The notes under the pieces: model-generated
Seen by the model: only the letters and a program-made list of their open reading frames with translations
The model's database searches: none
Told to the model about the DNA's origin: nothing
Position numbers and translations under genes: made by a program
NCBI GenBank assembly: GCA_020638575.1
Contig: JACKIH010000003.1
Location: forward strand, 3,397,001-3,461,000
DNA length: 64,000 nucleotides
Source: Rhodospirillaceae bacterium
GTDB lineage: Bacteria; Pseudomonadota; Alphaproteobacteria; DSM-16000; Inquilinaceae
Direction of reading: 5' to 3'
Shown here: positions 7,531 through 16,302 of the stretch, piece after piece
How the letters are laid out: each line of letters opens with the position of its first letter
Position numbering within the stretch: the stretch's first letter is position 1

Positions 7531-8628
7531 TTACTGGTGATCGACAAGCGGCGTTCTGAGGCCGCCGGTTCCGACCGGATTAACCTGAACGGGAACAAGC
7601 GGCAGGGGCGCGCCCGGGGTCACCGCGACCGGCCGCTCGACGCCGATCGGCCGTTCGGTCACCACGGGCTGAGGAGCCACCGCCGGTTGCACGGGGACCG
7701 GCAGCGGCACGGCCGGCAGCGGCACGGCCGGCGGTAGCACGACCGGTGGCAGCACGACCGGCGGCGGCGCGATCTCGACCGCAACGGCGGCTGGCTGTGG
7801 TTCGGCCAGCGGCGGTGCAATGCGCGGCGCCAGCGCATCGAGCGCACGCCGCGCCACCTCCACATAGCCGGCGGCGGTGAAATGAATACCGTCGCCGGTG
7901 CGCAGCCGCACACTGGCGCCGTCGCTCGCCACCATGTCGGTCTGAAAGGTGCTGCCGGTGCCGGTCAGGCTCGCGGTGTCCACCAGTACCACGTTGGGGT
8001 GGGCCGCCATCACCGCGTCCTGCAGGCCGCGGATGGTGGCATCCAGCGGACCGGCGAAGGCGGGCGGGCGCACCGCCGGCACCTGGATCCAGGCCAGCGG
8101 TGTCCCGCGCGCTGCGACGGCATCGGCGAAGGCCGTCAGCCGCGCCCTGTAGGCGTCCTGCCAGGCCGTACCGTAGAAGGCCACCGGCCCCAGCGGCATC
8201 CCCACATCGTTGACGCCGAGCGAGACGATCACCGCGTCGTAGGGCGGCTGCGCGGCGGCGAGCACGCCGGCGATTTCCACCGCCGGATCGAGCCCGCGGC
8301 GCGGGATCAGGCCGATGCCGATACGCACGTCCTCCGACACTCGGGCATCGGCCAGGTGGTCGCCGCGTTGCAGCACCGCCTGGCGCACCCCGTAAGCGAA
8401 GCCCTGGGCGAGGGAGTCGCCGAACACCAGCAGCCTCAGGCGCGGCGGCTCGGCACCGGGTGCCGCATCCTGGGCCGCGGCCGCGCCGGACCACCCGGCC
8501 AGCAGGATCAGGCTCAGAACGCAGAGGACGCGCCGGATCCGGCGCCGACCGTTCGCCTCAGGCGATGGTGCAGGCCTCCTCCGGCTGGAATCGCGGCCCG
8601 CGCGGGTAGAGCTTGTCGGGATTGCCAT
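7531..8628 (-). CDS. Exported SGNH/GDSL hydrolase, proline-rich tail
   Basis: About 365 residues. A hydrophobic signal segment (VLCVLSLILLAGWSGAAAAQ) is followed by an SGNH fold: block I LLVFGDSLAQGF (Ser near residue 72), block III VSLGVNDVG and block V DGIHFTAAGY with the Asp-His pair. It probably esterifies or deacetylates a periplasmic glycan. From about residue 290 it has a Pro/Val-rich low-complexity tail (PPVVLPPAVPLPAVPL). The ATG at 8628 overlaps the 3' end of the rutE-like gene by 71 bp. No ATG, GTG or TTG lies in frame between that gene's stop and the signal segment, so the overlap is probably real but the exact start is uncertain. Confidence 0.72.
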   Translation of the reverse strand: MAIPTSSTRAGRDSSRRRPAPSPEANGRRRIRRVLCVLSLILLAGWSGAAAAQDAAPGAEPPRLRLLVFGDSLAQGFAYGVRQAVLQRGDHLADARVSEDVRIGIGLIPRRGLDPAVEIAGVLAAAQPPYDAVIVSLGVNDVGMPLGPVAFYGTAWQDAYRARLTAFADAVAARGTPLAWIQVPAVRPPAFAGPLDATIRGLQDAVMAAHPNVVLVDTASLTGTGSTFQTDMVASDGASVRLRTGDGIHFTAAGYVEVARRALDALAPRIAPPLAEPQPAAVAVEIAPPPVVLPPVVLPPAVPLPAVPLPVPVQPAVAPQPVVTERPIGVERPVAVTPGAPLPLVPVQVNPVGTGGLRTPLVDHQ

Positions 8629-9163
8629 AGCCGAGACTGCACAGGAAGTTGGAGCGGAACGGGGAGTCGGGGAAGAAGGCGGCGTCGAGCTTGGCTTTGT
8701 CGAACCCGGACATGGGCCCGCAGTCCAGCCCCAGCGCCCGTGCCGCGACAATGAAGTACGCCGCCTGCAATGTGCCGTTGCGGAACGCCGTGTCAAACGT
8801 CATCTCGGGGCTTTTTTCGAACATGCCCTTGACGTCGGACACCGGGAACATGCGCGGCATGTGGTCGTAGAAGCGCATGTCGTAGGCGAGGATGGCGCAG
8901 GCCGGCGCGGCCATGGTCTTGTCCACGTTGCCGGGCGACAGGCAGGGCCGCAGCTTCTCCTTGGCCTCCTTGCTGCGCACGAAGACCACCCTGAGCGGGC
9001 TGCAATTCATGCTGGTGGGACCCCACTTGGCCATGTCGTACACCTGCATCAGCAGGCTGTCGGCCACTTCGACGTCCTGCCAGCCATTGTGGGTGCGGGC
9101 GTTGTAGAACAGAAGGTCGCGCCCGGCCCTGTCCAGCACGGTGCGGTCGATCAGGTCAGTCAT
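8558..9163 (-). CDS. rutE: Malonic semialdehyde reductase-like nitroreductase
   Basis: A 201-residue flavin-dependent nitroreductase-fold enzyme closely resembling E. coli RutE: ARTHNGW, KWGPTSMNCSPLRVVF, LSPGNVDKTMAAP, FRNGTLQAAYFIVAARALGL and GPMSGFD are all present. RutE reduces toxic malonic semialdehyde to 3-hydroxypropionate. The other rut genes are absent here, so its role may be detoxification rather than pyrimidine breakdown. The ATG at 9163 follows a GAGAGAGG ribosome-binding site. It follows the RND pump by 80 bp on the same strand and overlaps the SGNH gene downstream. Confidence 0.85.
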   Translation of the reverse strand: MTDLIDRTVLDRAGRDLLFYNARTHNGWQDVEVADSLLMQVYDMAKWGPTSMNCSPLRVVFVRSKEAKEKLRPCLSPGNVDKTMAAPACAILAYDMRFYDHMPRMFPVSDVKGMFEKSPEMTFDTAFRNGTLQAAYFIVAARALGLDCGPMSGFDKAKLDAAFFPDSPFRSNFLCSLGYGNPDKLYPRGPRFQPEEACTIA

Positions 9164-9243
9164 CGGGTATCCTCTCTCGGTGGCGGTCTGTGCGGCGTCA
9201 CGGCTGCTCTGGCCGTGCCGGCGCCAGACCGCTCGGCGGCAGG

Positions 9244-12200
9244 TCAGCCCCGGCGGCTTCCGGCCGCAGGGTCGGCGGTCCAGCCCGAGCGCCGGCCGCG
9301 CAGCCGGCCCCAGGCGGCCGAGAGGATGCGCCCCACGTCGATCCGGACCAGCATCCTCCAGCCGGCAGAGAGGATATGCGCCACGTCGATCTGGACCAGC
9401 ATCAAAGCCGGCACCACGAGCAGCACCAACAAAGTTGTGATCGCCAGGCCGAACACCATGGTGATCGCCATGGGGATCAGGAACTGCGCCTGCAGGCTGG
9501 TTTCGAACAGCAGCGGCAGCAGCCCGCCGATGGTGGTGAGCGAGGTGAGGATGACGGCGCGCAGGCGTTCGCAGGTGCCGTCCACAATGGCCTCGCGCAC
9601 CGCCTTGGTGCCGGACTTCAGGTGCTCGGAAATGGTGGAGACCATGATGATGGAGTCGTTCACCAGGATGCCGGACAGGCCGAGCAAGGCGATCAGGCTC
9701 ATCACCGATAGGGTGTAGCCGAGCAGGAAATGCCCCCACACCGCACCGATCAGCCCGAACGGGATGATCGACATGACGATGATCGGCCGGGCGTAGGAGG
9801 CGAACACCCAGGCCAGCACCAGGTAGATGCTGGCCAGCCCGATCACCGCCCCCAGCTTCAGGTCGCCGAAGGTGTCCTGCTGTTCTTCCGCGCGGCCGGC
9901 GAAGCGGTAGGCGACCCCGTGGTCCTCGGCGATGCGGTCGAGCCCGTCGGCCGGCAGGTTGCGCAGGATCTCCATGTTGTTGGCGAGATCGGAGTTCACC
10001 TCCGCGGTGATGGCCACCTGGCGCGCGCCATCCTCGCGCTGGATGAAGGAGAAGCCGACATCCTCCCGGATGGTCGCCACATCCGACAAGGTGACCTGGC
10101 CGCCGCCGGACACCGCCAACGGCAGGTCGCGCAGGTCGCCCAGCGTGCGGTCGGCGTCCGTCAGCACCACGCGCACCGCCACCTCTTCGGCATCGCGGGC
10201 GAAGCGGTCGGCGATGGTGCCTTCGAAGGCGGCGCGCACCTGGCCGGCCAGGTCTTCGGTGGTGAGGCCGAGCGCGCGGCCGCGCGGCGTCAGCTCCAAG
10301 ATCAGCTCAGGGCGGCCGTAGGGCAGGGAATCGGTGATGGCGCTGACGCCGGTATAGGTGCGCAGCAGGTCCTGCACCTCCAAGGACGCGGCCTTCAGCT
10401 CGCCGGCGGATTCGCCCGTCAGGCGGATGTCGATGTCGCGGCCGGGCGGCCCGCCCATGCGCGCGCGAATCTCCATGCGCTCCAGCCCCGGCATGGACTG
10501 GGTGTGGGCGCGCCAGGCCGCCAGGATCTCGCCATTGCGCACGGTGCGGCTGTCGGACGGCGGAAGCTGCACGTGCAGCGAACCGGCATGGTCGCCGCTG
10601 GCGGTGTTGCCGGTGCCCGCACCGATGCGCCCGAAGGCGATCACCACCAGCCCGCCTTCACCGTCGGTCAGCTCGTCCTCCGCCGCGTGCAGGGCGCGCT
10701 GCAGTTCCGCCAGCATGTCCCGCGTGGTTTCGATGGGCGTGCCGGGGGCGAAGCTGAAATCGGCAAACACCGTCTCGCTTTCCGGCGAGGAGAAGAACTG
10801 GAAGCCCACCCGCCCGCCGGCCACCAGTCCTGCACTCAGCATCAGCACGGCGATGGTGGCGGCCACGGTGATGTAGCGGGCGCGCACGCTGGCCGCCACC
10901 AGGCGGCGGAACGGGCCGTCGCGGAAGCGCGCGAAGCCGCGGTCGAACCACAGCCGGAAGCGCGACTGGCGGGTGAGGTCGACGGCGAGGGAGTCGCGCA
11001 GGTGGGCCGGCAGGATGACGAAGCACTCCACCAGGCTCGCCACCAGGATGGCGATCACCACCTCCGGGATGGCCGAGACCATCTGGCCCATCACCCCGCT
11101 GATCAGAAGGATCGGCAGGAAGGCGGCGATGGTGGTGAGCGTGGCCGCGGACACCGGCGCCAGCATGCGCAGCGCCCCCATCTCCGCGGCCCGCTGCGGC
11201 GGCAAGCCCTGTTCGCGCCGGAAGGCGGCGTGTTCGCCCACCACGATGGCGTCGTCGACGATGATGCCGAGCGCCATGATCGCCCCGAACAGGCTGATCA
11301 TGTTGATGGTCTGGCCCATCATCAGCATGACGATGGCGGTTGCCAGCATGGAAATGGGGATGCCGGCGGCGATCCAGAACGCCACCCGCGCGTTGAGGAA
11401 GGCGAACAGCACCAGCAGCACCAGCACCAGGCCGGTGGCGCCGTTCACCACCAGCAGCATGATGCGGTCGACCAGCAGGTCGGCGACGGGATCGAACTCG
11501 GTCACCTCCACGCCCTGCGGCCAGTCGCCGGCGCGTTCCTGCAGATAGGCATCGACGATGGCGGCGGCTTCCAGGGTGTCGGCGGTTTCCGCCCGCTGCA
11601 CCGTGATCTCGATGGCCGGCTCGCCGTCGATCAGGCCGAGCGCCTCGCCGCGCTCGAAATCGTCGGTCACCCGGGCGATGTCGCCGAGATAGATCTTCGC
11701 CCCGCTCTCGTAGGAGCGGATCTCGATGGTGCGGAAGTCCTCCGCCGTCTGCAGCAGGCCCAGCGAGCGGAGCTGCAGCTCCAAGGCGCCGTCGAGCTGG
11801 CCGAGCGGGGTGTCGCGGGAGGTGGCGCCGATGCGGGCGGCGATCTCCTGCAAGGTCATGTCGAGCCGGCGCAAGGTGGCATCGTCCACCTCCACGCGGA
11901 TCTCCTGGTCGCGCGCACCGAACAGCACCACCCGGTCGATGCCGCGGTCCAGCAACTCGTCGCGGATGGTTTCCGCGGCCTCGCGCAGTTCGGCTTCAGA
12001 CGCCGCACCGGTGACCGCCAGGCGGGTGATGGGATCGTACCGCGCGGTGCGGCTGATCACCGGCTCCTCGGCGTCTTCCGGCAAGGTGGTGAGGCGGCCG
12101 ACCGCCTGTTCCACCTCCGACAATGCGGCCTGCATGTCGGTGCCGTCCGTGTATTCCAGGGTGACGCTGCCGCCGCCCTCGCGTGCGGTGGAGGTGATCT

Positions 12201-12444
12201 CCTGCACGCCGTCGAGGAAGCGCACCTCCGGCTCGATCACCGCAACGATGCCGTCGTCCACATCCTCCGCCGAGGCGCCCGGCCAGGCGACCGAGATGGT
12301 GATGCTGTCGAAGCCGATGGTGGGGAAGAACTGGGTGTTGAGCCGCAGCACGGCCATCAGCCCGAAGATGATCGCCATGACCATCAGCAGGTTCGACGCG
12401 TTGTGGTGGCGTACGAAGAAGCGGACGATGCCGTTGAAGCCCAT
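9244..12444 (-). CDS. RND-family efflux permease
   Basis: A 1066-residue inner-membrane pump of the hydrophobe/amphiphile RND family. An N-terminal helix (NLLMVMAIIFGLMAVLRL) is followed by the pore domain motif FFPTIGFDSITISVAWPGAS. The TM4-type GIIVDDAIVVGEHAAF carries the proton-relay Asp pair. A second half repeats the organisation (GILVNDSIIMVSTISEHL). Its closest feel is the acriflavin/multidrug subgroup of alphaproteobacteria rather than AcrB itself. It follows the adaptor gene by 21 bp. No outer-membrane channel gene is nearby, so a distant TolC is presumed. The C-terminus holds a 16-residue tandem duplication. Confidence 0.93.
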   Translation of the reverse strand: MGFNGIVRFFVRHHNASNLLMVMAIIFGLMAVLRLNTQFFPTIGFDSITISVAWPGASAEDVDDGIVAVIEPEVRFLDGVQEITSTAREGGGSVTLEYTDGTDMQAALSEVEQAVGRLTTLPEDAEEPVISRTARYDPITRLAVTGAASEAELREAAETIRDELLDRGIDRVVLFGARDQEIRVEVDDATLRRLDMTLQEIAARIGATSRDTPLGQLDGALELQLRSLGLLQTAEDFRTIEIRSYESGAKIYLGDIARVTDDFERGEALGLIDGEPAIEITVQRAETADTLEAAAIVDAYLQERAGDWPQGVEVTEFDPVADLLVDRIMLLVVNGATGLVLVLLVLFAFLNARVAFWIAAGIPISMLATAIVMLMMGQTINMISLFGAIMALGIIVDDAIVVGEHAAFRREQGLPPQRAAEMGALRMLAPVSAATLTTIAAFLPILLISGVMGQMVSAIPEVVIAILVASLVECFVILPAHLRDSLAVDLTRQSRFRLWFDRGFARFRDGPFRRLVAASVRARYITVAATIAVLMLSAGLVAGGRVGFQFFSSPESETVFADFSFAPGTPIETTRDMLAELQRALHAAEDELTDGEGGLVVIAFGRIGAGTGNTASGDHAGSLHVQLPPSDSRTVRNGEILAAWRAHTQSMPGLERMEIRARMGGPPGRDIDIRLTGESAGELKAASLEVQDLLRTYTGVSAITDSLPYGRPELILELTPRGRALGLTTEDLAGQVRAAFEGTIADRFARDAEEVAVRVVLTDADRTLGDLRDLPLAVSGGGQVTLSDVATIREDVGFSFIQREDGARQVAITAEVNSDLANNMEILRNLPADGLDRIAEDHGVAYRFAGRAEEQQDTFGDLKLGAVIGLASIYLVLAWVFASYARPIIVMSIIPFGLIGAVWGHFLLGYTLSVMSLIALLGLSGILVNDSIIMVSTISEHLKSGTKAVREAIVDGTCERLRAVILTSLTTIGGLLPLLFETSLQAQFLIPMAITMVFGLAITTLLVLLVVPALMLVQIDVAHILSAGWRMLVRIDVGRILSAAWGRLRGRRSGWTADPAAGSRRG
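9308..9403 (-). repeat. 48-bp in-frame tandem duplication in the RND pump tail
   Basis: Two copies (9308-9355 and 9356-9403) encode MLVRIDVGRILSAAWG and MLVQIDVAHILSAGWR, so the unit is 16 codons. The copies have diverged at several bases but keep the frame. They lie after the last predicted membrane segment, in the cytoplasmic tail. Confidence 0.75.
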
Positions 12445-12465
12445 GGCCTTGCTCGCGGCGCCTGG

Positions 12466-13716
12466 TCAGCGGATCTCGACGCGCGCGCCGGCCCGCACTT
12501 CCGACAAACGGGTGGTGACGACGCGTTCGCCGGGGTTGATGCCGCCGGCGATGAGCACGGACTGGTCGACCCAGTCGGCCACCTGCACCTGGCGCGGCTC
12601 CAGCCGGTCTTCCGCGGTGATCACGTAGACCTGGTCGCCGTGCAGGGCGGTGGCCGGCAGCACCGCCACGTCGGCGTAGGTGCGATCGTCCAGGATCACC
12701 TCCACGAAGGCGCCGGGGCGCAGCGGCGTGTCGGCATCGAGCGGATCGAGCCGGGCATAGACGCCGACGCCGCCGGTGGTGGCATCCAACGCGCCCGTCA
12801 CCCGCGTGACGGTGGCGGCGAACTCCAGCCTTGCGTCGCCCAGCGACCACACCACCGTGGCGCTGCGCCCCACCAGGTCGTCGCCGTCCACCAGCAAGCG
12901 GCCGTACTGGGTTTCGGAAAGCTGGAAATGGGCTTCGAAGCGGCTCGGGTCGATCAGCGTGGCCACCCGCTCGTTGGCGCTGAGGCGCTGGCCCAGGTCG
13001 CCGGCGGGGTCGAGCACGAAGCCGTCGAAGGGGGCGACCAGCCGGGTGCGCACCAGGTTGCGTTCGGCCATCCGCGCGCCCGCCTCCAGCCGCGCCACCG
13101 TGGCTTCCTGCTGGGCAACGCGGGCTTCGTCGACCCGCAAGGTGTTCTGGCTCGCCTCCACCGTCTGCTGCGCGGCGACACGGGTGCGGCGCGCTTCGTC
13201 CAGCGCGCTGGCGGACACGGTGCCGCGGGCGGCCAGGGTTTCCTGGCGGGCGAGGTCGCGTTCGGCGATTTCCAGCAGTTCCCGATTGCGCGCCAGGGTG
13301 TCGTCGTTCATCGCCAGGGTGGCGGTGAGCTGGTCGAGCCCGGCGCGCGCTTCGTCCAGCGAGGCCTGCTGCTCGACCACCGCCTGCTCGTAGTCGAAGG
13401 GGTCGATGGCCACCAGCAGGTCGCCCGCCGCCACGAAAGCACCGTCGGCAAAGCCGTCGCCCAGGTCGACGATGTCGCCGCCGACGCTGGCGCGCAGTTC
13501 GGCCGGCCGTTCGGCCACCACCGCGCCGTAGACCGACAGGCGCGGCCGGAAGTCACCCACCGTCACGGTGTGGGCGCTCACCGGCCAGATGCGTTCCGCC
13601 GGTGCGCTGGGGGCAAATTCGGGACGCGTGTGGGCCAGCAGCACGAAGCTGCCCGCTCCCACCATCAGCACAGCGACCGGCACCAGAACCGCCAGGGCGC
13701 GCCGCAACCAAATCAT
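12466..13716 (-). CDS. RND efflux periplasmic adaptor (membrane fusion protein)
   Basis: A 416-residue adaptor linking the inner-membrane pump to an outer-membrane channel. An N-terminal membrane anchor (LRRALAVLVPVAVLMVGAG) is followed by the lipoyl half-motif LSVYGAVVAERPAELRASVGGDIVDL. A long alpha-helical hairpin runs from about residue 115 to 205, then come the second lipoyl half and beta-barrel (VRTRLVAPFDGFV). The ATG at 13716 is chosen because GGGAG lies 7 nt upstream. Longer in-frame starts would add an Arg-rich non-signal leader. It is the first gene of the adaptor-pump-rutE-SGNH run. Confidence 0.9.
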   Translation of the reverse strand: MIWLRRALAVLVPVAVLMVGAGSFVLLAHTRPEFAPSAPAERIWPVSAHTVTVGDFRPRLSVYGAVVAERPAELRASVGGDIVDLGDGFADGAFVAAGDLLVAIDPFDYEQAVVEQQASLDEARAGLDQLTATLAMNDDTLARNRELLEIAERDLARQETLAARGTVSASALDEARRTRVAAQQTVEASQNTLRVDEARVAQQEATVARLEAGARMAERNLVRTRLVAPFDGFVLDPAGDLGQRLSANERVATLIDPSRFEAHFQLSETQYGRLLVDGDDLVGRSATVVWSLGDARLEFAATVTRVTGALDATTGGVGVYARLDPLDADTPLRPGAFVEVILDDRTYADVAVLPATALHGDQVYVITAEDRLEPRQVQVADWVDQSVLIAGGINPGERVVTTRLSEVRAGARVEIR

Positions 13717-13970
13717 CTTCTCGCTCCCGACCATGCGCGCAAACCGCCTGCTGCTGCGCCTGCCTGCTGGTCTTGCACGCGCGTGCCCGCAATTCCGGTC
13801 GCCGGCGCGCCGCCAGTCCTTCAGACGTGGGTTTCGCCCGCCGGATGTCGAACCGCTGCGGCGTCGTGACGGGTCCGCCCAGCTCTGCGGCACTGGGCAC
13901 TATGCCTGTGGCCGTGTCGATTCCATGGCGTTTTTGGGGGATTGGAGGTTCGACCGTCGCCGTCGCGCAG

Positions 13971-15017
13971 CTACCCGGTCATCGCCGCCGCGAGGCGGTT
14001 GCCCACCGCACGGCGCAGGTCCTGGACGCCGGTGTCCACATGGCGGGACGGGTGCACGCGGTTGGTGAGCAGCGCCCAGGCATAGCCGCGCTCCAGATCG
14101 ATCCACAGGCCGGTGCCGGTGAAGCCGGTATGCCCGATGGTGCGGGGCGAACACAGGCTGCCGCCGGTCCAGGGCGGCTCGGCCCCCGCCGGGAGGGCGT
14201 GGCGGATCTGCCAGCCGAAGGCGCGGGTGGGAGTGTGGCGGGCGGTCATGACCGCCAGGGCCGCAGGGCCAAGCCAGGTGCCGGTGAGGACCGCCAGAGC
14301 GGCCTCCAGCACCCCGTCGACGGTGCCGAACAGCCCGGCATGCCCGGCGAAGCCGCCGAGGCCGGCGGCGTTCTCGTCGTGCACCTCGCCCACCAGCACG
14401 CGGCCGCGCCACTGGCAGTCCTCGGTGGCGGCGACAGCGGCGCCGGCCGGCGGCGCGGCGGCCAGCCCCGGCCGGGCGGCCAGATCGGCCAGCCGGGTGG
14501 CGCGGGCCCGCTCCACCGCCAGGCCGAGCATCATGTAGCCGATGTCCGAATAGCAGGGCTCGCCCAGCGGCCACTCGGTTTGCAGCACCGCCGCCGCGGC
14601 CCCGGCAGGATCGGCGGCGTTGGCATAGATCGGCGCCCAGGCGGGCAGGCCCGCGGTGTGGGTGGCCAGCGCCGAGAGCGTCAGGCCGCGCACCGGCGAG
14701 GTGCCGGGCACCTGGGCGATGTCCGGCAGCAGGGCGGAGATGGGGTCGCCCAGGTCGGCGAGGCCGTCCTCCACCAGGCGCAGCACTTCGCGCCCGGTGA
14801 CGAGAACCTTGGTCAGGCTGGCGAGGTCGAACCAGGTGTCGCGGGCGAGCGGCCGGTCTTCCGGCAGCCAGGCGGCATGGCCGGCGACCGCAACTGCGCG
14901 CGCGCCGTCCGCACTCACCGCGCCCAGCACGGCGCCGGGCAACCGGCGGGCCGCCACGGCATCGGCGACCGGCCGGAACGCATGCGCCACCGCGGCGTCC
15001 AGCGGGAGCGCCCTCAT
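13971..15017 (-). CDS. Serine hydrolase, class C beta-lactamase family
   Basis: A 348-residue member of the beta-lactamase/transpeptidase fold. The SxxK motif is in DLASLTKVLVT (about residue 75), a YSD triad replaces YxN in CYSDIGYMML, and HTG (IGHTGFTGTGLW) stands in for KTG. No clear signal peptide is seen. Its start ATG overlaps the anmK stop by 4 bp (ATGA), so the two are translationally coupled. That points to a cell-wall peptide or muropeptide substrate rather than antibiotic resistance. Substrate unproven. Confidence 0.87.
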   Translation of the reverse strand: MRALPLDAAVAHAFRPVADAVAARRLPGAVLGAVSADGARAVAVAGHAAWLPEDRPLARDTWFDLASLTKVLVTGREVLRLVEDGLADLGDPISALLPDIAQVPGTSPVRGLTLSALATHTAGLPAWAPIYANAADPAGAAAAVLQTEWPLGEPCYSDIGYMMLGLAVERARATRLADLAARPGLAAAPPAGAAVAATEDCQWRGRVLVGEVHDENAAGLGGFAGHAGLFGTVDGVLEAALAVLTGTWLGPAALAVMTARHTPTRAFGWQIRHALPAGAEPPWTGGSLCSPRTIGHTGFTGTGLWIDLERGYAWALLTNRVHPSRHVDTGVQDLRRAVGNRLAAAMTG

Positions 15018-16141
15018 CCTTGCACCTGGCGGGCCGCGGCGGGTGCCGGCCGGTTGGGCTTCTTGTGCAGCACGCCGCCGCGGGTGGGCAGGGGCGTGCC
15101 GGTGGTGCCCGGCAGGCTGAGCGGCAGGCCGCGCAGCGAGCGCACGGCGAGATAGCCGAAAGCCTGGGCTTCCAGCGCGTCGCCCTGCCAGCCCACCGCC
15201 TCCACCGCTTCCACCGGGACGCCGAGGCGGGCGCGCAGCAGCGCCATCAGGAAGCGGTTGTGCCGCCCGCCGCCGGTAACCAGCCAACGCCGCGGCCGCA
15301 CCGGCAAATGGTCGAGCGCGCGGACGATGGTTTCCGCGGTGAACACCGTCAGCGTCGCTGCTCCGTCGGCCGGCGACAGCCCGTCTGCCGCCGCCGGGGA
15401 GAAGCTGTGGCGGTCGAGCGACTTGGGCGGCGCCAGCGCAAAATAGGGATCGTCCAGCAGGCGCTCCAGGGCCGCTTCGGCCACCTGGCCCGACGCCGCC
15501 AAGCGGCCCTCTGCGTCGTAGGGCAGGCCGGTGTGGCGGGCCACCCAGTCGTCCACCAGGCCGTTGCCGGGGCCGGTATCGAAGGCCAGCAGCGTCTCGC
15601 CGTCGATCAGGGTAACATTGGCCACGCCGCCGATATTGAGCACCGCGAGTGGCTGCGGCAGGGAGACCGCCAGGGCGGCGTGGTAGAGCGGTGCCAGCGG
15701 TGCCCCCTGGCCGCCCGCCGCCACGTCGGCACTGCGGAAATCGTCCACCACGTCGATGCCCAGTGCGGCGGCCAGGCGCGCCCCGTCGCCGATCTGCCGG
15801 GTGATGCCGAGATCGGGGCGGTGGCTGATGGTATGGCCATGGAAGCCGACCACGTCGATCTTGCGGGCATCGAGGAAATGGCGGGAGAGGAAGCCCTGCA
15901 CCGCTTCGGCATGGGCATCGGTGATCGCCGCGGACATCTCGATCAGCGTGTGCGGATCGGCGGTGTCCGGTGCCGCCACCAGGCGCGCCAGGCGGCCGCG
16001 CAGATCGTCGCGGTAGGGCACCGTCATCCAGGCGCCGGGCTTCACGCGGCGGTGGCCATCGGTGGTGACGACGGCCACGTCGACGCCGTCCATCGACGTG
16101 CCGCTCATCAAGCCGAGGGCTGTGTAGTCGGGCTTTGCCAT
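15014..16141 (-). CDS. anmK: Anhydro-N-acetylmuramic acid kinase
   Basis: Phosphorylates and opens 1,6-anhydro-MurNAc released from peptidoglycan, giving MurNAc-6-phosphate for recycling; cytoplasmic. The 375-residue protein has the ATP-binding GLMSGTSMDGVDVAV at the N-terminus, GFHGHTISHRP, GGQGAPLAPLYH, LNIGGVANVTL and FDTGPGNGLVDDW, and a C-terminal VTGGGRHN. The length is normal for the family. The ATG at 16141 is favoured; an in-frame ATG at 16177 would add 12 residues. It is translationally coupled to the downstream serine hydrolase and divergent from the SGNH/MBOAT block. Confidence 0.94.
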   Translation of the reverse strand: MAKPDYTALGLMSGTSMDGVDVAVVTTDGHRRVKPGAWMTVPYRDDLRGRLARLVAAPDTADPHTLIEMSAAITDAHAEAVQGFLSRHFLDARKIDVVGFHGHTISHRPDLGITRQIGDGARLAAALGIDVVDDFRSADVAAGGQGAPLAPLYHAALAVSLPQPLAVLNIGGVANVTLIDGETLLAFDTGPGNGLVDDWVARHTGLPYDAEGRLAASGQVAEAALERLLDDPYFALAPPKSLDRHSFSPAAADGLSPADGAATLTVFTAETIVRALDHLPVRPRRWLVTGGGRHNRFLMALLRARLGVPVEAVEAVGWQGDALEAQAFGYLAVRSLRGLPLSLPGTTGTPLPTRGGVLHKKPNRPAPAAARQVQG

Positions 16142-16302
16142 GTTCGAGTCTTGCTGAACCAGGGCAACTCTGACCATGGCGGGACCGGCCTGTCCAGGCG
16201 AGAGCGACTGCCGCCGCCGCCCGCGGGAGGCTGCTTGACCTGACCAGCCGGTTCGGGTCAAGTCACCGCCGTTTCTGAGATTGAGGGTGAGGACCGGTTG
16301 CC

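Noticed and set aside
9730..13869. A 1379-codon open frame on the plus strand opposite the RND genes
   Set aside because: It is rich in His, Gly, Arg and Gln with no domain, as expected for a frame mirrored from a GC-rich gene. The RND pump and adaptor on the other strand have full family motifs.
13971..15017. Beta-lactamase resistance function for the serine hydrolase
   Set aside because: KTG is replaced by HTG and YxN by YSD, no signal peptide is evident, and the gene is coupled to anmK.
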